The notes: a model not told the origin generated them from the letters alone. DNA of 64,000 nucleotides from Ampelocalamus luodianensis (GCA_036346255.1 CM070639.1:1622001-1686000); one strand, 5' to 3'; positions 9,956 to 24,717 are shown, counted from the first letter of the stretch. Made by a program: numbers and translations.

Positions 9956-12900
9956 TTATTCAGAGAGGCAAAAGCTTTTCATCCAGCCTTCAAGCGTCGA
10001 TAAGATTTCATCCAGCCTTTGCCGATCCTCTTGTTTGCTCGCCATCCTCCAATGCTGCAAGCAGGACATAAATTTGAACACAACTTCAGAAGGCCGCTTA
10101 GGGAAAATTCTCTCGATCGCCACCTTATTCATGGTTTTTCAAATTGTCCAAACCAAAGCTGTAAAACTCATTAAGTAGATATTATAGTTATTAACACCCC
10201 TCTGATCTAACCAATTAAAATGAAAATCTTCCAGAGAATCAGGACAATTACTCCAACCAAAGGCTTCCTTACAACAAGACCAAACAAACTTAGTAAGAAC
10301 ACACTGGAACAGAACATGTCTTGCATCCTCTCTCACCCCGCAAAGGATACAATTCACATCCCCTCTCCAATTTCTAGAAATAAGCTGATCCATCGTAGGA
10401 ATTCTATTATGATACGTTTGCCATAAGAAAATTTTAACTTTGAGAGGAATCGAACTAGACCATAATTTTTTCATTATAACATCAATGACCCCATCAAAAG
10501 ACAGATACTGATACAAAGATTTCACAGTAAACTGACCCTTTCTATCTAAACTCCAAATCATTTGATCTTTCTCCCCACTCAGGTCCACCCCATCCAATCT
10601 GTCCTTAAGAATTACCCACTGCCTTTCCTCTTCTTTCCCAAAATTTCTAACAAAATGAATGTGCCAAGTTCCATTCACCACACAATCAGCAACTTTAATA
10701 TCAAAATCGGAACAGATAGCATATAAACGAGGAAAACTAATTTTAAGGGGGCACTCATCAACCCAAACATCATGCCAGAAAGATATAATTTTCCCACCCC
10801 CCCACCTGGAAGGACACCCCCCTGTTAAACAAATGTTGAACTCTATGGATAGATTTCCAAAATTGGGAGCTTTTGGCAGGGACAGAAGATCTGTAATCCC
10901 CCTCCGGAAAATACTTAGCTTTTAAAATTCTAAACCAGATTTCATCCCTAGCTTTATTCAGCTTCCAAACCATTTACAAAGGAGACATTTATTCAACAGT
11001 CTAGTGTTAATTACTCCCAAACCACCAAACTCCTTGGATCTACACACAGCACCCCACTTGACCATATGAAATCTGAAACGATCACTTGCACCTCTCCAGA
11101 AGAATCTAGACCTAATAGAATCCATCTTATGCTGAACCTTCTCATTCAAACTATAAAACCCCATGTTATATATAGGTTAACTACTAAGACAACTATTAGT
11201 AAGGACCAGTCTCCCCCCCCCGAAAGAAAGAAGATTGTTCTTCCAACTATCAAGCTTCTTCTTCATTTTATCAATAATTTTGCCTGCTGCTCTACTGCCC
11301 AAACTTCTATTACTGAGATTAAATCCCAGATAAGATAAAGGCAACACCCCTAATTTGCAGTTAAAATTATTAGAAACTTTAACAGCTTCTTCATCATCCA
11401 CCCCCAGGACAATCACTTTGCTTTTGTGGTAGTTAATTTTGAGACCAGATATCCATTCAAAGCAATACAACAGAAATTTAAGATGTAGAATATAGTCCTC
11501 TTCACACTCGATCATCAGCAAAGTGTCATCAGCATATTGGAGCAAAGAAAAGCCCCCCAGGTATCAAATGTGAGATCACCCCTTTAATCAATCCCTGTTC
11601 TTGAGCTTTCAAAATGATCTCAGCTAACGCATCAACTGCCAGGTTGAATAATAAAGGAGATAAAGGGTCTCCTTGTCTGAACCCCCTGTGTGTCTTAAAA
11701 TAGGGGTCAAGCTTCCCATTAATGTTAATGCAAACTTTGCCCCCCCCCCTTAATAGAACTCATCACCCACTCTATCCATGTTTCAGAAAAACCTTTGCTT
11801 TTCATAACACTTTTCAAGAAACCCCAATTAATCTTATCATAAGCTTTCTCATAATCCAGTTTAAGAATCACCCCTTTCCTTTTAGAAGTCCTCATCTCAT
11901 GAAGCACCTCATGAAGGGGAACCACCCCATCCAAGATATTTCTATTTTTAATAAAAGAAGTTTGACTTTTATGGATAATCCTGTCAGCAATCTTCCCAAG
12001 CCTCACAACCAAGATCTTGGTGATGATTTTGAAACTCACATTAATCCTTAATTTTAGGAATCAAAGTAATCACCCTAAAATTTAATCTTTTTAAATCCAG
12101 ATTCCCCTGATAAAAATCTGTTACTAGTTCCATGTACACTTTCTTCAAATTCTCCCAGAAGTTTTTATAAAACAGAGTTGAAAATCCATCTGGGCCAGGA
12201 GCAGAATCAGCAGGCAAACCCTTGATAATGCTTAACACCTCCTACTCAGAGAAAGGTTGCATGAGACACTCATTTTCTTCCTTAGTAACCATAAAATCTT
12301 TCCTCCAGAAATCAGAAGCCAACTGAACAGTTTGCGTATATTCTTGCCCAAACAATTCTTTATAATATCTATAAATATGATCTCTGATGCTCTCCTCGGA
12401 AGTTAAATGCTCCTCCCCATTATCTATACCAAAAATCAAGTGTTTTCTCCTTCTCCCATTTGCACAACTATAAAAGAAACTAGTATTAGCATCCCCTTTA
12501 AGTAACCACTTCACATTATCCCTCTGCTGCCAGAATCTTTCCTCTATATCATAAATCTTTTCCAGATCTCTCTCAGCCTTATATCTGCAATTACAGTTCT
12601 CAGCCAACATAGTCTGATTTTCTATTTTCCTATCCAGCCTCTTTAGCTCATCCAAAATCAGCTTCTTTTTCCTGAGACAATCTCCATTCAGGTTTGCACC
12701 CCAACCTCTTAGAAACTTTCTAAGAGAAGCCAAACTTCCATTCCATTTATCCATTGAATAACACTGATTAGGAGCTCTCCTAGTGATCTCCTCCCATTTA
12801 ACCATAACAAGATCTCTGAAATTCTCCTGGCATAACCACTTTTTCTCAAAGTAAAATCTTCCTGTAGGAACATTACTTTCCACCCCAGAGAAAAGAATGA

Positions 12901-15900
12901 TAGGAGTATGATCAGAACCTATTCTAGTCAGACTAGAAGCAGAACAAAGAGGATACTTGGCTTCCCAAGCAGTAGAAATCAAAATCCTATCCAGGTTGAC
13001 CATAACAAGGTTAACTTGTTTATTAGTCCAAGTATATTTAGGGACACTCCTCTTGACCTCCAAAAGTCTGTTATCATCAATAAATTCATTGAACTTATCC
13101 ATCAGACTGTAATTAATACCAGCAGAACTTTTGTCCTCAACTTTTCTAAAAACTGTTAAGATAAATCATAATTCGCTGGACCATAGACTGTCACCAAATC
13201 CCACCTAAAATTATCCTGCTTGTTTCTCACCACCATGCTAACAAAGAATCTACCATGATCATACCCTTCAATTTCCAGAAAATCAATCCTCACCTCCAGC
13301 AAAATCCCCCCCTGTCAGAACCCGGGATTAATACCCCGGATCCTCTGTGCATAACTGAACTAGTCCCATGATCAGTAGCTAGTTCACACAGTAAACAAAT
13401 ATGGTAACAAATTCATATCACGACTTTATTATTAATCAACAGAGTTTATTACAAAAGAGGCTTACAGCCAACAATAAAGAACACAGCGGAAGACGAAGAA
13501 GTAGTAGGGTCCAACAATCTGCCACAGGCAATCGACTGGGGAAGCGGCCTAGTCGTCAGGGTCCATCTCGATAGCAAAGTCCTCCTCCTCTGAAATTTTG
13601 TTTGCATAAATCAAGGTGAGCACAACTTCCGTGCTCGCAAGTTACACCCGTCAAATAACAGAATGACATGCATATATGGATGTAACAAGGATGGCTTATG
13701 GGTTGATTTGCATAAAGCAGTATTTTCTTTAAATACTTGTACTAAGTTCCAAAGCAGTTAACTAAAATTCATTTTATAAATTCTCAATTTTATAGTCAGA
13801 TAACATTCACACATGAATGGTGAAGGATACCCTCCTATCATATGGCTTCCTGCCCAAGTCCCAATTGGATTGAAATCCAAATCATTTGATAAAGTCTTTT
13901 GAAATCAAAACCAAAGTCTAACTTTGAGCAGTTCTGCTAGCATGTCCATGACCGTGGACACGGCTATTCGAATAGTTTTACACTCTGCAGAGGTTGTACA
14001 GCTTTACCCACAATACACGACTTCTCTAGTTTGTTCGGCATCCGTCGATACCACCGCTCACTACCTTAGGTGAGCAGTCTAGAGCATGTGATAAGGCTTT
14101 TACAAAGCGCTATTCCACCGCAGTCCACCCTCACTAAGGTTTCGCTTCCATTGGCTACAACCATCCGGAAACCCCCTCTTGTGCTAGGTGGGGGAGCATA
14201 GTCATGAATGACAACCCACCGAAACAGTTGGATCAACCGCAATGGAACTTTGCAAATTAGTCAGCCAGGTCCCGACCCATACTTGGGACATGTGGTGGTA
14301 CGATGGTGGCTTAGCATCATGCACTCGAAGACCGGTCCTTAACTGACTTGGGCAACTTTCCAACGAAACCCATGGGCCTCAACCATACCCGATTGAGCCC
14401 GTGCATAAACTTGCACCCACCCAACATCCATTATGCCCAAGTCCAAACCATTTTCATTTATTTCATTTTTCAAAGTCATTCATAAACTTCCATAACACAC
14501 CGATGCCATGGATACAATTTAAACAACAATTGATTTTTGGCTGAAATTCCCCAAATTAAACATGTTTGGTCTATAAGCATGGCTAAGCACAATATTTTCC
14601 AAATTATCCTAGTCCATACTATTGTATCAACTAGGTTTTACCTATGGTGACAATGCGTTTGCTTCAATTATCAAAATTGGCCATACAAAGGATTTTAGGC
14701 ATAACTATACATTTAAAACAGGGATTTAGATTACTGAATATAAATAAGCATGCAGTAATAATTTAAAACAGAATATAAATAATTTGAAATAGTAGGATGA
14801 ATATGATCAAGGGTATAACTTTCCCTGCTTGGTGAGGTGACATTGTTTTTCTTAATGATCACCTTAATGAGCGTCCGTGTTGAGGTGACGTTGTTTTTCT
14901 TAACAGGTCACCTAGTACTCACAAGTACTATCTTCAGGTAGACCAAGTGTACGATCACGATGATCATACAGTCAAAATCAATCCTCTTATGTTGATCTTC
15001 AATCGGCGTCGAAATCTGATTCTCCGAAGTCGTCGAAATCTAATCGGGGAAATACGACCAATTCAACTCAAATTCAAATAAATTCAAAAAGGCAGATCAA
15101 ATTAAATCCAAATAGAAATATTTTGGATTAGCTAGCTATATAATAATTTTATAAAGATTTTGCAACTTGAATCACCCAAATCGGAGTTTGGATGCAAAAG
15201 ATATGAATTTTAGAAGTTTGAATTTACATGGAATAATGAATTAGGGTTTAAAGGAATTATTGATCAAATGAACTCAAAATTAAATAATTTTGGTTTAGTT
15301 AGCTAGATCTTGATTTTATATGAATTTAGGAATTTGAATCGACGAAATCGGAGTTCGTATGAGGGAGAACGAACCCCGGGAAGTTTTAAATATCAAAAAC
15401 CCTAATTTTCAGATTTTATTGAATTTATTGAATTATTTTTCTAAAGGAAAATCGATTTATTGCGCAAGGCTGGCATCAGCAGGGATTTTCGGAAATCTAA
15501 AGGAATTAAAATAAATTCCTGGCATGTGGGCCCCCCGTGTCATAGACACGGTCCTCATGGACCAAGTCCATGGGACTTCCGCTCGGGGCTAGGGTTGGGT
15601 GGCACGCGCAGCGCACGTGGCGCCACGCAGGCTGCCACGCACACACCCCCGCTGATGTGGCGGCTGAGGTGGCAAGGCCACGTAGGCAATGGCCGGCGGT
15701 GGCTCGGGTGCCTAGGGCGCCGGCAGACGGCGGCCCGGCGGGGTCCGGCGAGGGCGCCAAAACAAAGGGGAGATCGCGAGGGTGTTGTTGCTCACCGTTG
15801 CGGCGTTCGAGCGTGCCCGGATGGCCGGCGGCGAGGAGAGTTAGCGGCGGCGGTGCGGGGTCATCGTCGATGAAGACGTCGCGGTGGTCCTCGGGGTGAG

Positions 15901-17140
15901 AGGATGAGCGCACGGGGACGGCGACGTTGCGGCGATGCCGTCGGTGTCGGTGGCGAAGACGCGGCGGCGGCGCTAGAGGCGGCGGAGTAAAGTACGGTGG
16001 CGGCGGCGAGAACTCGAATCACGGCCAGGCTAGGGCGAGGGAGGAGGAGCGAGTGGCGGCGGTGCGATGAGGAGAACGGTGCGCACCCGAGGCTCCCTTA
16101 AATAGGGCCGGGGCGGGGCGGAGGCGGAAGATCGGCGGCGGGGATCGCGGCGGACGGCGCGGCTACGGAGATCCCGCGCGAAAATGAGGGGGAAACGGTT
16201 GGGAGGAGGGGCGGCGTGATACGCGGATTCCAGTGCGCATGCGGGCGTGTGAAGAGGAGGCGAAAATCTCGGCGGAGATGGAGCTTCGCGCGCGAAATGG
16301 CGGCGGTGTGGTGAAGAAAGCCGAGGGGAGAAGGCGCGGGAGGAAGAAAGAATGCGGACCGTTGGATTCGCATCCAACGTGGAGGAGGCGGGGTGGCGTG
16401 GAGTGGTGAGGCCGTGCGATGGAGATCGGCGGTGAGGAGAGAGTAGGGCGGAGGAGAGTGGAGCGGGCGGGTTGGGTGGCGCGGGGAAGGATTGGGCGAG
16501 TCCAAGATTCGCCCATTGGCTATTTTAGATTTTTCTTTTGATTTTTCAATTGATTTAATTCCAGAAATTCAAAATAGTTTTAGAAAATACCAAATAAATC
16601 CCAAAAATTCTAGAAAAATTCACAAAAATTTCCAGAGTTATTTAGGACTTAAGTAAAATAGTTCCAACTTAAAGTTGGCTATAGTTTTTGCAAATAAATT
16701 ATTTTGGCTTTGAAATATTTAGGGAAAAGCTTTTAAAGAAAACTCAGAAAATTCCAAAAATTAATTAAAATTTTATTTTTCAAATCAAGCCAGCTAAAAC
16801 TTCAAGAACTTCAAATAAATTTCACTTTTGATTTTTAACACTTCAGAAATTCAAATAAGACAATCAAACTCTATCCAAATTCAGAAAATCCAATAACTTT
16901 ATTTATTTTATTTTGGTAACATAACATCCCACCCCCCCCCCGAGTGACCAATAGCAGGAATCCAACTCCAACCAAAGTCACCACTACCAGATAAAGTTTT
17001 AAGCTCTCTTTCAGTGAAGTCAGACTTAATAGTCTCCTGCACCCCCACAGCATCAAATCTCTCTTTGTGGATCAATTCTTAAGTTGTCCTCTCCTGGCTG
17101 AATTACCCAGGCCTCTAATATTCCAGAAAAGAATCTTCAT
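9956..17140 (-). pseudogene. LINE ORF2: endonuclease, reverse transcriptase, zf-RVT
   Basis: ORF2 starts at the ATG at 17140 (MKILFWNIRGLG, the usual start of an APE-type endonuclease) and is cut at 16932 by a solo LTR. It resumes at 13312 with the rest of the endonuclease (GYDHGRFF, then WDLVTVYGPAN) and TWTNKQ and RIGSDHTPI segments at 13102-12242. The reverse transcriptase follows: SAPGPDGF (about 12200), KLDYEKAYDKINW (about 11850), the RGFRQGDPLSPLLFN block (about 11690) and the catalytic QYADDTLL (about 11540). Then come the thumb-like FFWRG region (about 11100) and a zf-RVT domain (about 10600-10280, CILCG...DARHVLF). The stop is at 9956-9958. The frame shifts near 17080, 13145, 12240, 12040, 11720 and 11170. 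It would nick target DNA and copy LINE RNA if intact. Confidence 0.9.
13313..16931 (-). repeat. Solo LTR 1 (3.6 kb) inside LINE endonuclease
   Basis: The ends are TGTCAGAACCCGG (13313) and ACATAACATCCCA (16931), giving TG...CA on both strands. Both sides lie in C-runs, so a CCCCC target duplication fits but is low-complexity. The LINE reading frame resumes on both sides, which proves the insertion. No gag or pol is present, so this is a solo LTR. The orientation (minus) follows from its shared block with the LTR at 54547. A GC-rich tract at 15500-16500 produces many overlapping chance ORFs. Confidence 0.8.
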
Positions 17141-20100
17141 GATTAACTTTTTTTTTATGAGAGGTTCCACTCACATTAAGCTTCCCCTTGACTTGCTTCT
17201 TCATTTTAAACCCCACAGCACCCCTAATTTCATTATCAACAAGAGTCAACACATTGTCCTCTTCTAATTCCACCCCTTTTGTAACATCCACATGTCTTTT
17301 TCTTTTTTGTTTAAAGATTCCATCTCAACTTTGGCAATAGCAGCTCTAGCTAATTCACTGGCCTTGAAAGCAGAAATCACCTCTTGTGGGGACTCAACCT
17401 GAGATCCCAAAATGATCCCACAAGAGGACGCAACATTCTCTAAACAACTACAGGAAGCATCATTAAGAATAGTAAAAGGGTTAGATTTACCTTGAGTTTC
17501 CAGGTTCTGAATGGATTTCAGCAATGTTGCTTTCTCCTGCATAGGCATGCCTTGATGTTGAATACGAGTACTGTAACATCCCAATATTGGACTTGTGTTT
17601 CAAATGTAAGAAAATGAGTAGAAATTAAAACTTTTTCTTACATCATGTATTTCCTGTATGCTTTGAACAATTCTTGTACAAGAAGTTATGGAAATACAAA
17701 GTCACAAGTCTTTTGATCAAAACCTTGTCTTCCAAAAACATTCATCTCAAACCATGTGAAAATCATTGGGAAATATTTTTCCTAAGTTCCTGTGATGGCA
17801 TGTGGCCCCTCTGAAAAATTTCATAATTTTTAGAAATTGTTTCAATATTTTTAGAGGGCAGTCAAACCTGTTTGACTTTCAGTCAAAACTTTAAACCAGA
17901 GCCTTACATTATTTTTGGAGGAAAATACGCAGCATAAAACCTCTGAAAATTTTATACAAGGAAAATATCTGAGTCAGCAAGCTCCAGTAAAAATTTCATA
18001 ATTTTTGGAGTTGTTTTGCTGTCTCAAATAAATCCTCAAAGTCCCAGTTCAGTTTAAAGCTCAAAACCTAATTTCACTGTTCCTTGGGTTCGGGTCAGAC
18101 TCGGGCTCGAGCCTCTCGACTCGGTCCAGTCAACTAACTGCACCGAGCCTCTTTTAAAATCACGTGCCTAATCTCCGTCGTTGGATCCTTATCGTGCGGC
18201 CCATGTTCGTGTGAGCATTCGGACCGTGCGGATGCTTTATCCTTTTTGAACCGTTGGATCCCTATCCAACCGCCCAGATTCTCCGAGACATTCGGACCTT
18301 CCGGTTGTTTTGTTTGAATCTGAGCCGTTCGTTTCTAATCCAAGGGCTCCCGATCTATTCCTTTATTTTCAAATCTCAGTGGCGTGGCGCGTTGTCGGCC
18401 GTCCGATTAAAATCCAAGGGTCCTTATTCGCCCAAGCTTTTCCTCTGGTCATCTTCCACCTCCCGCCGTGCGAAAACAGTGTAGGGCATGAGGATGTCAT
18501 TTCATGCTCCCTACGGCCGCCCTAGTCGCCATTAAGAGTTGTGGGAGACACTTTCGGCCATACCTTACCCTAGTGCACCATCTACCTCTTTATGCTTGAG
18601 CTTTGCACCATGCCTCCCGAAAAGCTCTTTTGGCAAACCCTAATATTTTCAAAGCCTTATAAGCACCTTCAATACCTACTGGTATCCCTTTACACCACCC
18701 TCGAGCTCCATTTCCAGTTTTGGAGCTTAACTCCTCAAGAACCCCCAAACCGCCATTGTTGAACCGTAGAGCTCCATTGGTGTTCTTGGTGTTCCAGTGG
18801 TTCTCCTTCATATTTCTTTACATCAATTTAACCTCCTCACTATCTTGAACATATCTCCTCACTTAATCTTGGATTTGATTAGCAGGAATTATCTAATTTG
18901 GGGTTTGTTCAAATTCGGCCGAATTTGGTCATTTTCTTCCTCAGCTCTGGTGAGTGCTCTATTCCTCAATTAATTACTCATGAAGCTTATATGGACTATT
19001 GTGTAGCTATTTTGACCACCCGTGGTGTTCATTTTGGCTCAGGTCTCTATTTTCATATCTTCTTCCCCGGGTCCGGCAAGCTCCACCGTGGACAAGCTTC
19101 TTCGGCCATCTTTGAAGCTTCTCTTCATTAAGGTAGCTTCTTATTAGTCCCTAGAGGCTTTGGCACACGCTTCTTTGGACTGCAGCAGAGCATTTTGCTA
19201 TTTTCGTGCTTAGCAGTAAAAGCTCCATTTTTGTTTTTCCGGCTAGCCGGCGTTCTGGTCCCTCACCGCCGGCGAGGTTGCCACCATTAGGTTCGTGGTG
19301 CTATTGCGATTCCATTTTAGTTCTTAGTTGGCGCCGCCGCGACCGGAGTCACCGGCGACAAGCCGTTGAGCACGCTCGGTAGTGTGCCGGTGAAATCCCC
19401 GTTTTCGTCATTTATTTAGGACACATTAATTGCCTGATTATTGCTAATCATTAGGTGCATTAATCATGTCCTAATCTGGTTCGTTGTGTCGCTGGCATGT
19501 GGGCCCGTAGGCCTTAAGCCGCAGTCTAGGGTTCATTAAGACACAATCTGGGGTCATTAATTGTTAATCATTGGTTAGCAATTAATGTGTCTTAGCCGTC
19601 AGTTTGTGACACTGTCAGGTGGGTCCCCATCTCTTAAATCCACCTCTGTACAAAGATATTTAGAACACATTAATTACTAATCATTGGTTTTCAGTAATTA
19701 ATCACTGTCCTAATTGGCCCCTTGTCCCACTGACTTGTGGGCCCACGCATTAAATCCCTCCCCGCGCACTTAAACCCTGTGTGTTGTTCTTTGTTGATCC
19801 TGGACAGTCGATCCCGTGATCAACAGCCCAGATCTGGTATGCATTCGGACCATCCGGTTGCCTAAATCATTCTAGGCCGTCCATCGCTTGATCTGCGGTC
19901 GTAATCTTGTATGCAATCGGACCATCCGAAGGGAGGGTGCGATCTGAGCCGTCCATCTTCACATCTACGATTGTGGTTGGCTGCGGTAACCGCACCGTCC
20001 GAATGCATCCCTCCGCGTGAGCCGTTGGATCTTGATCCAACGGTGGGTTCCTTCTAGGTATCGCGCGCGTGGGCTGTAAGATTTTAGATCAAGGGTTCTC

Positions 20101-23100
20101 GAGCGTCCACGTCGCTTATTTCTGTTAAGTTCGAATCTATTTCTGTAAGCTTTTATTTATCAACTAAAACTAGTTTTTAAACTTTGAAAACTCATAACTA
20201 ATTCTTGTTAACTACTTTTTAGGTAATTCCAACTGCAATAAAATCTTATGACACTAGAATTTAATCTAAAAATGCATTTAGGCATATTTCAGTATCAGAA
20301 AATCTTGTAACTAAAATAACTTGATTCCTGCCTTTAGAATATTCCAGAAATAGAAATAAAACTTGAAAAATGCATATCTTTTCTGTAGATTTCCAATTTG
20401 TGCAAAATCATTTTTGTTAAATTCCTCTGTTAGTGTGCTTTAATATGAAATAGGTTTTGAGCATAGTTATAATTCGGTAAAATGACTTGCAATAGATTTA
20501 CAACTTAGAAAAATCATAAATAAATCACTATAACTCCAAATTTAGTAAACTCAACTTTGCTGTTATTAGGATGTCACAATATACCTACTGTAAAAATTTC
20601 AGACCTTAGATCTTTCTGAAAATTTTCGCCATGAACAGTACCAAAAATTAATTTGGTAAATTGATAGGCTGAGAAAGAGTATTTTGTCTATATCTTTTGC
20701 ATCCTAAGTCCAAATTGCATTATTCTTGTTCCCAAAATTGTCTAAAATTGTCCCCTAGCTGCTGTATAAATTTCATTAGATTTGAATGTCTTTTGCTGTT
20801 GGAGTTTATTTGGTACTCTTCGTTCTTATTGGTTTATCGCCTTTTCGCGTTAAGTTCCGAAGACAATATTGATAATAATTCTGAGTCACAGCCATCAGAT
20901 CCCGCACTCCAGCAAGGCAAGCAGATGTAGCATCATTTGATCATATTGTTCCTACTAATTTCAAATTCTAATATATTGTTTGCAAATTCTATGTATGTAT
21001 TGTTATGTTGTTTTAAACTATTGTCGGTAGTGGGCCCAGTAGTTGCATTATCAGTAGGAAATGTTTATTCCTCTACTACTGAAGCCTAGGATTATTTGCT
21101 GTGATTTTGGGTTCGTTGGATGAACCCTTGTCACTTAGTAGTTTACGCGTCATTATGCTTAGCCATGCTTAGCTATCGGTAGAAATGAGCGGTTATCAAC
21201 TTGTCGATAACCTTGATCACACAAACTTATTATGATCTCTATGTTTTGGCCTTGTGCTATGTCTAAATTGCAAAACTAAACCTGAAAATGAAAACAATTT
21301 AGACTTGGGCACAATGGTAAGATGGTGTGATCTTTTGGGTGTGATTGGAATGGTGCTCAGGTCAATTAAGGACCGAACTACTTGTGAGTACCTGTTATCC
21401 GAGCATTTCTGTGCGTGCTAACCACACTAGAGGGATATGGGACCTCTCTTAGCTGAGTACTTTGGGGTGTGTTAATTAATGAGTCGTGTGGTGGGTTACA
21501 CATTTAATTATGTGCAACATGGACATGTTTGTGGGGAGAGGAGCACCCGCCGAGGCCGGTGTGTCCTGCTCCACGTATGGGTCCTTGTGATCCATATTTC
21601 GTCGACAGATCACTAAGGATTAACCCCCATACGTGCGTCTCTTGATTAGCATATTCCATTGGAAAGGGTTCGTAGGACTTAGCCGTGCTGGCATACCAAA
21701 GGAAGTGTGCTTAATAGCTTGGCAAAAAGGCGGTCTGAAGTGTGGGTACATTGGTACACCCCTGCAGGGATTACAAACTATTCGAATAGCCTCGTCCTAG
21801 GTTATGGACACGCTTGGATAAGCTTTTCAAGAGTTAGACTACAACCTTTTTAATTAAAATTCGATGGGTGGTATGAATCAGGGATTCATGCTATTTGCGG
21901 TGGCTATTGGGTTAGTCACTTCTAGGTGGTTACTTGATAATTATTATTACTCGCTGTTACTTCAATGCTTAACAACTGATTTGTTAAATTACTTTCAATC
22001 TATTACATTATTGCAAATGAAACTTGCCTTATGCGTCCAAATAACCATATAACCCACCTTCCTTTGGTACAGCCTCCATGTAGCTATGTATAGGCTTGTT
22101 ACTCGTAAGTCTTGCGAGTACATTATTGTACTCACATGTATTGCTTATTGTGTGCAGAGGAAGAAGGTGAGCCCGAAGGGCCTCACTTCTGTGAGTTGTA
22201 CTGTGGCAGTGTGTGGGGCGATTAGCTCGGCGGCCCGGTCGGTTGCCCTGTGGTGTTATGTGGCTAACCGATCGTCTTTTGGTTTAAGCCATCTTATGAC
22301 AACTTTTGCTTCCGCTGTTACCTTTTATACTCTTGTCATTTGGCCGGTCGGCTGTGTTGTAATAACTTATATTATGTATGTCTGTTGGTAGACTTGTTAT
22401 ATTATCTTGTATGGAAATGATGCATGCTTTTGTATGATGAATGTGTGCTGCAATTTCTGGGAAGCACATGTCCATCGAGGCGCGATTTATTCTGTTTATG
22501 ATACTAGAACCAGTGGAAAGTTAAGTGTTACAAGCTTAATAAACCGGGGTCTCACAAGTACTCTTCCTGGTTGCTACCTGAGGTTCTTTAAATTTGTTCC
22601 TGCCTCTCCGTCTCTTTAAAGGTATCCAAACCTCTGTCAGAGTCCCCTAACTTGAAGTCTGAGCCTTATCTTCTTCCCCATTTTGACAATTCACCCCTGT
22701 GTTAATCCTCACCTCATCTTTTACTTCCTCAGTAGTTCCTAAATCCACCATGTTATTTGCTACCTGACAGCTTTTTTTAATTGATCTAAAGATTGAATCT
22801 CTTTCTGCTTTAAAAGAGTCTGTTGCTTTGTATTTTGTTTCTCCATTGAATCCAAACCTTCTTAGGAGGCTGAAGACAAGGCCACAAAGCTGCTTGCATG
22901 TAGGTAGGGCTTGTCTTAGTATGAACTACTATAGCATCAAAAGGACAATGGGAGTTAAAGTCATCCTCCAGGTCAGCTCTCGCCTTCTGATCATTCTTCC
23001 CTGAATCTCCACTCACATTAGGAATGTGAACCCTCTGTTCCAGGCCCCTCACCTGTATCCCATCTTTAGGGAAACTATAAGCTAAAGGTCTCACTGCCAA

Positions 23101-24717
23101 AGCATTATCCTTTAAAATAGGGGTAATCTGACCCTCCCTAACCACTGATTCAGAACTTATCTCCTCTTCCTCCAACTCCATAACAGATTGCTTCTTAGAC
23201 TTGTTCTGATTGGATCCATCCCCACTTTTCTGGTCAGCCTTAGAATGTGGCTCCCCACCAAACTTCTCAGCGAGCTTCTCCCATTCAGTCCTGTAATCAT
23301 TACCATGAGAATCAGCCTCATCTTCTTCATCATCTTCATCTTTTCTACGAGCATGGGATTTATTAAAATGATCATAAACATGAGCTCCTTTCTTCCTCAC
23401 ACCCCCTTCTGACTCAAATTTAATCTCATACCCCACTAAATTAATGAACACTTCAACATAGCAATTAATCGATAAAGGGTCTCTACTGATAATCTTCACC
23501 CTGATTGGGTCAGCCCTCATCAAGCTTATCTCATCCACTTCCATAGGTTCCCCTACAGTACTGACTATCTCTTTCACAATCTCTGCAGACTTTGCTGGAA
23601 GAGGGATGCCTGAGACTTTAATCCAACATGCGAAAAGGACTGAAGAAGCATCAGGATCCATGTTTGACTTTTCAATCTTGGCCTTGATGGAATGAAGTGC
23701 CAGTTCAACCCCTCTAGTTTTAGACCAGGTCTCTAGCATTTCTTTAGAAGGAAAAACTACTACAAATTCAGAGCCTCATATCTTCCTCACTCTCCAATTC
23801 CAATTTGTTTGAATTAAATGCTTCAATTCAGCTTCTATCTTAGACACAGAAGCCAACCCCTCCTGAATATTCAAAACCCCAGTGGCAGCTTGTTGTTCCT
23901 TCAACTGTAATCCAGGGACTTGTAGACTGTAAAAACCTTGGCCTGGTATCCCAAAACCAAAAAGTTTCAACCCTAGCTTTTTCTGATCCTCCAGACACCC
24001 AGAAGTCATATGTCCTGTTTTTTTACACTTATAACAAACAGGAGGATTAGAGCATCTGGCTTGATGATGACCAGTTTGTAAACACCTAAAACAAGTTCCT
24101 CTATCTTCAGATCGAAGCACCCCAGTATGAGGACCAATGTCACCCCATCCTTTTTCCCCTTCTTCTCCTTTAGCCAATCCTCCTGATGGCTCCCAGTTAG
24201 CACTATCTCTATTCCTGTCTACTTTAGGAATACCACCTCCACCCGCAAAGCCCCCCGGGAGAGTACCTCTAGTAAGATCTGACATACGCAAATCGTCATC
24301 TCTGCCCTGAATCTCTTTACGAACATCACCCTGCCACCCCTTAACATGAAAACAATTTCCCCTACCTGAACCCCGATAATCACAAGAATCAAATCGAGTT
24401 CTATCACCTTCATGAGAACCAAACAGCGTACCTGATTGATGTTGAAACCCATGTTGATTCTCTTGAATTTTCCGCTTTTGTTCTTGATCTCGGCGCAGTT
24501 TCCCTCTCAGATCCTCCTCAGCTAACAGATCATTATCATCCATCCACTCCTCCGGAGCAGACCTTTTCCCCCCAAAATTAGTACGACCACCCCCAAAACG
24601 ACGTGGATAGCATCCTCTACCCCGATCCATCCCCTTACTTTGCACCACTTCAGCAAAGGATCTACGCAGAGGCGACGGATCTCGGATCTGCGTGACCACC
24701 CGAGCTTTCCACCCCAA
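17100..24717 (-). pseudogene. LINE ORF1: RNA-binding protein with two CCHC knuckles
   Basis: From the ATG at 24717 the protein is basic and Gly/Arg-rich. It then has two zinc knuckles, CFRCLQTGHHQARC and CYKCKKTGHMTSGC (24095-23998). After a frame break near 23775 a DUF4283-like region (ETWSKTRGVELALHS...) and an acidic linker run to 22810. The reading continues across the second solo LTR: the sequence at 22562-22620 rejoins the one at 17571 within an R-K-S-T-R-I-Q stretch. The C-terminal Lys-rich end lies near 17100-17260 in a shifted frame. Known role of the family: RNA packaging for target-primed reverse transcription. Confidence 0.85.
17572..22556 (+). repeat. Solo LTR 2 (5.0 kb) inside LINE ORF1
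   Basis: It begins TGTAACATCCC and ends GGGGTCTCACA, with a 5-bp target duplication AGTAC at 17567-17571 and 22557-22561. At 4985 bp with no coding region it is an unusually long solo LTR, related to the gypsy LTR at 54547-58713 (start TGTAACAGCCC, end GGGTCCTCACA on the minus strand). The two share a long block around 21720-21840. Words such as CCGTTGGATC and GCATTCGGAC recur at 18180-18330 and 19840-20050. Confidence 0.9.

Noticed and set aside
15460..16516. Many overlapping ORFs on both strands in GC-rich DNA
   Set aside because: They all lie inside solo LTR 1. Overlap on both strands and lack of motifs indicate composition, not genes.
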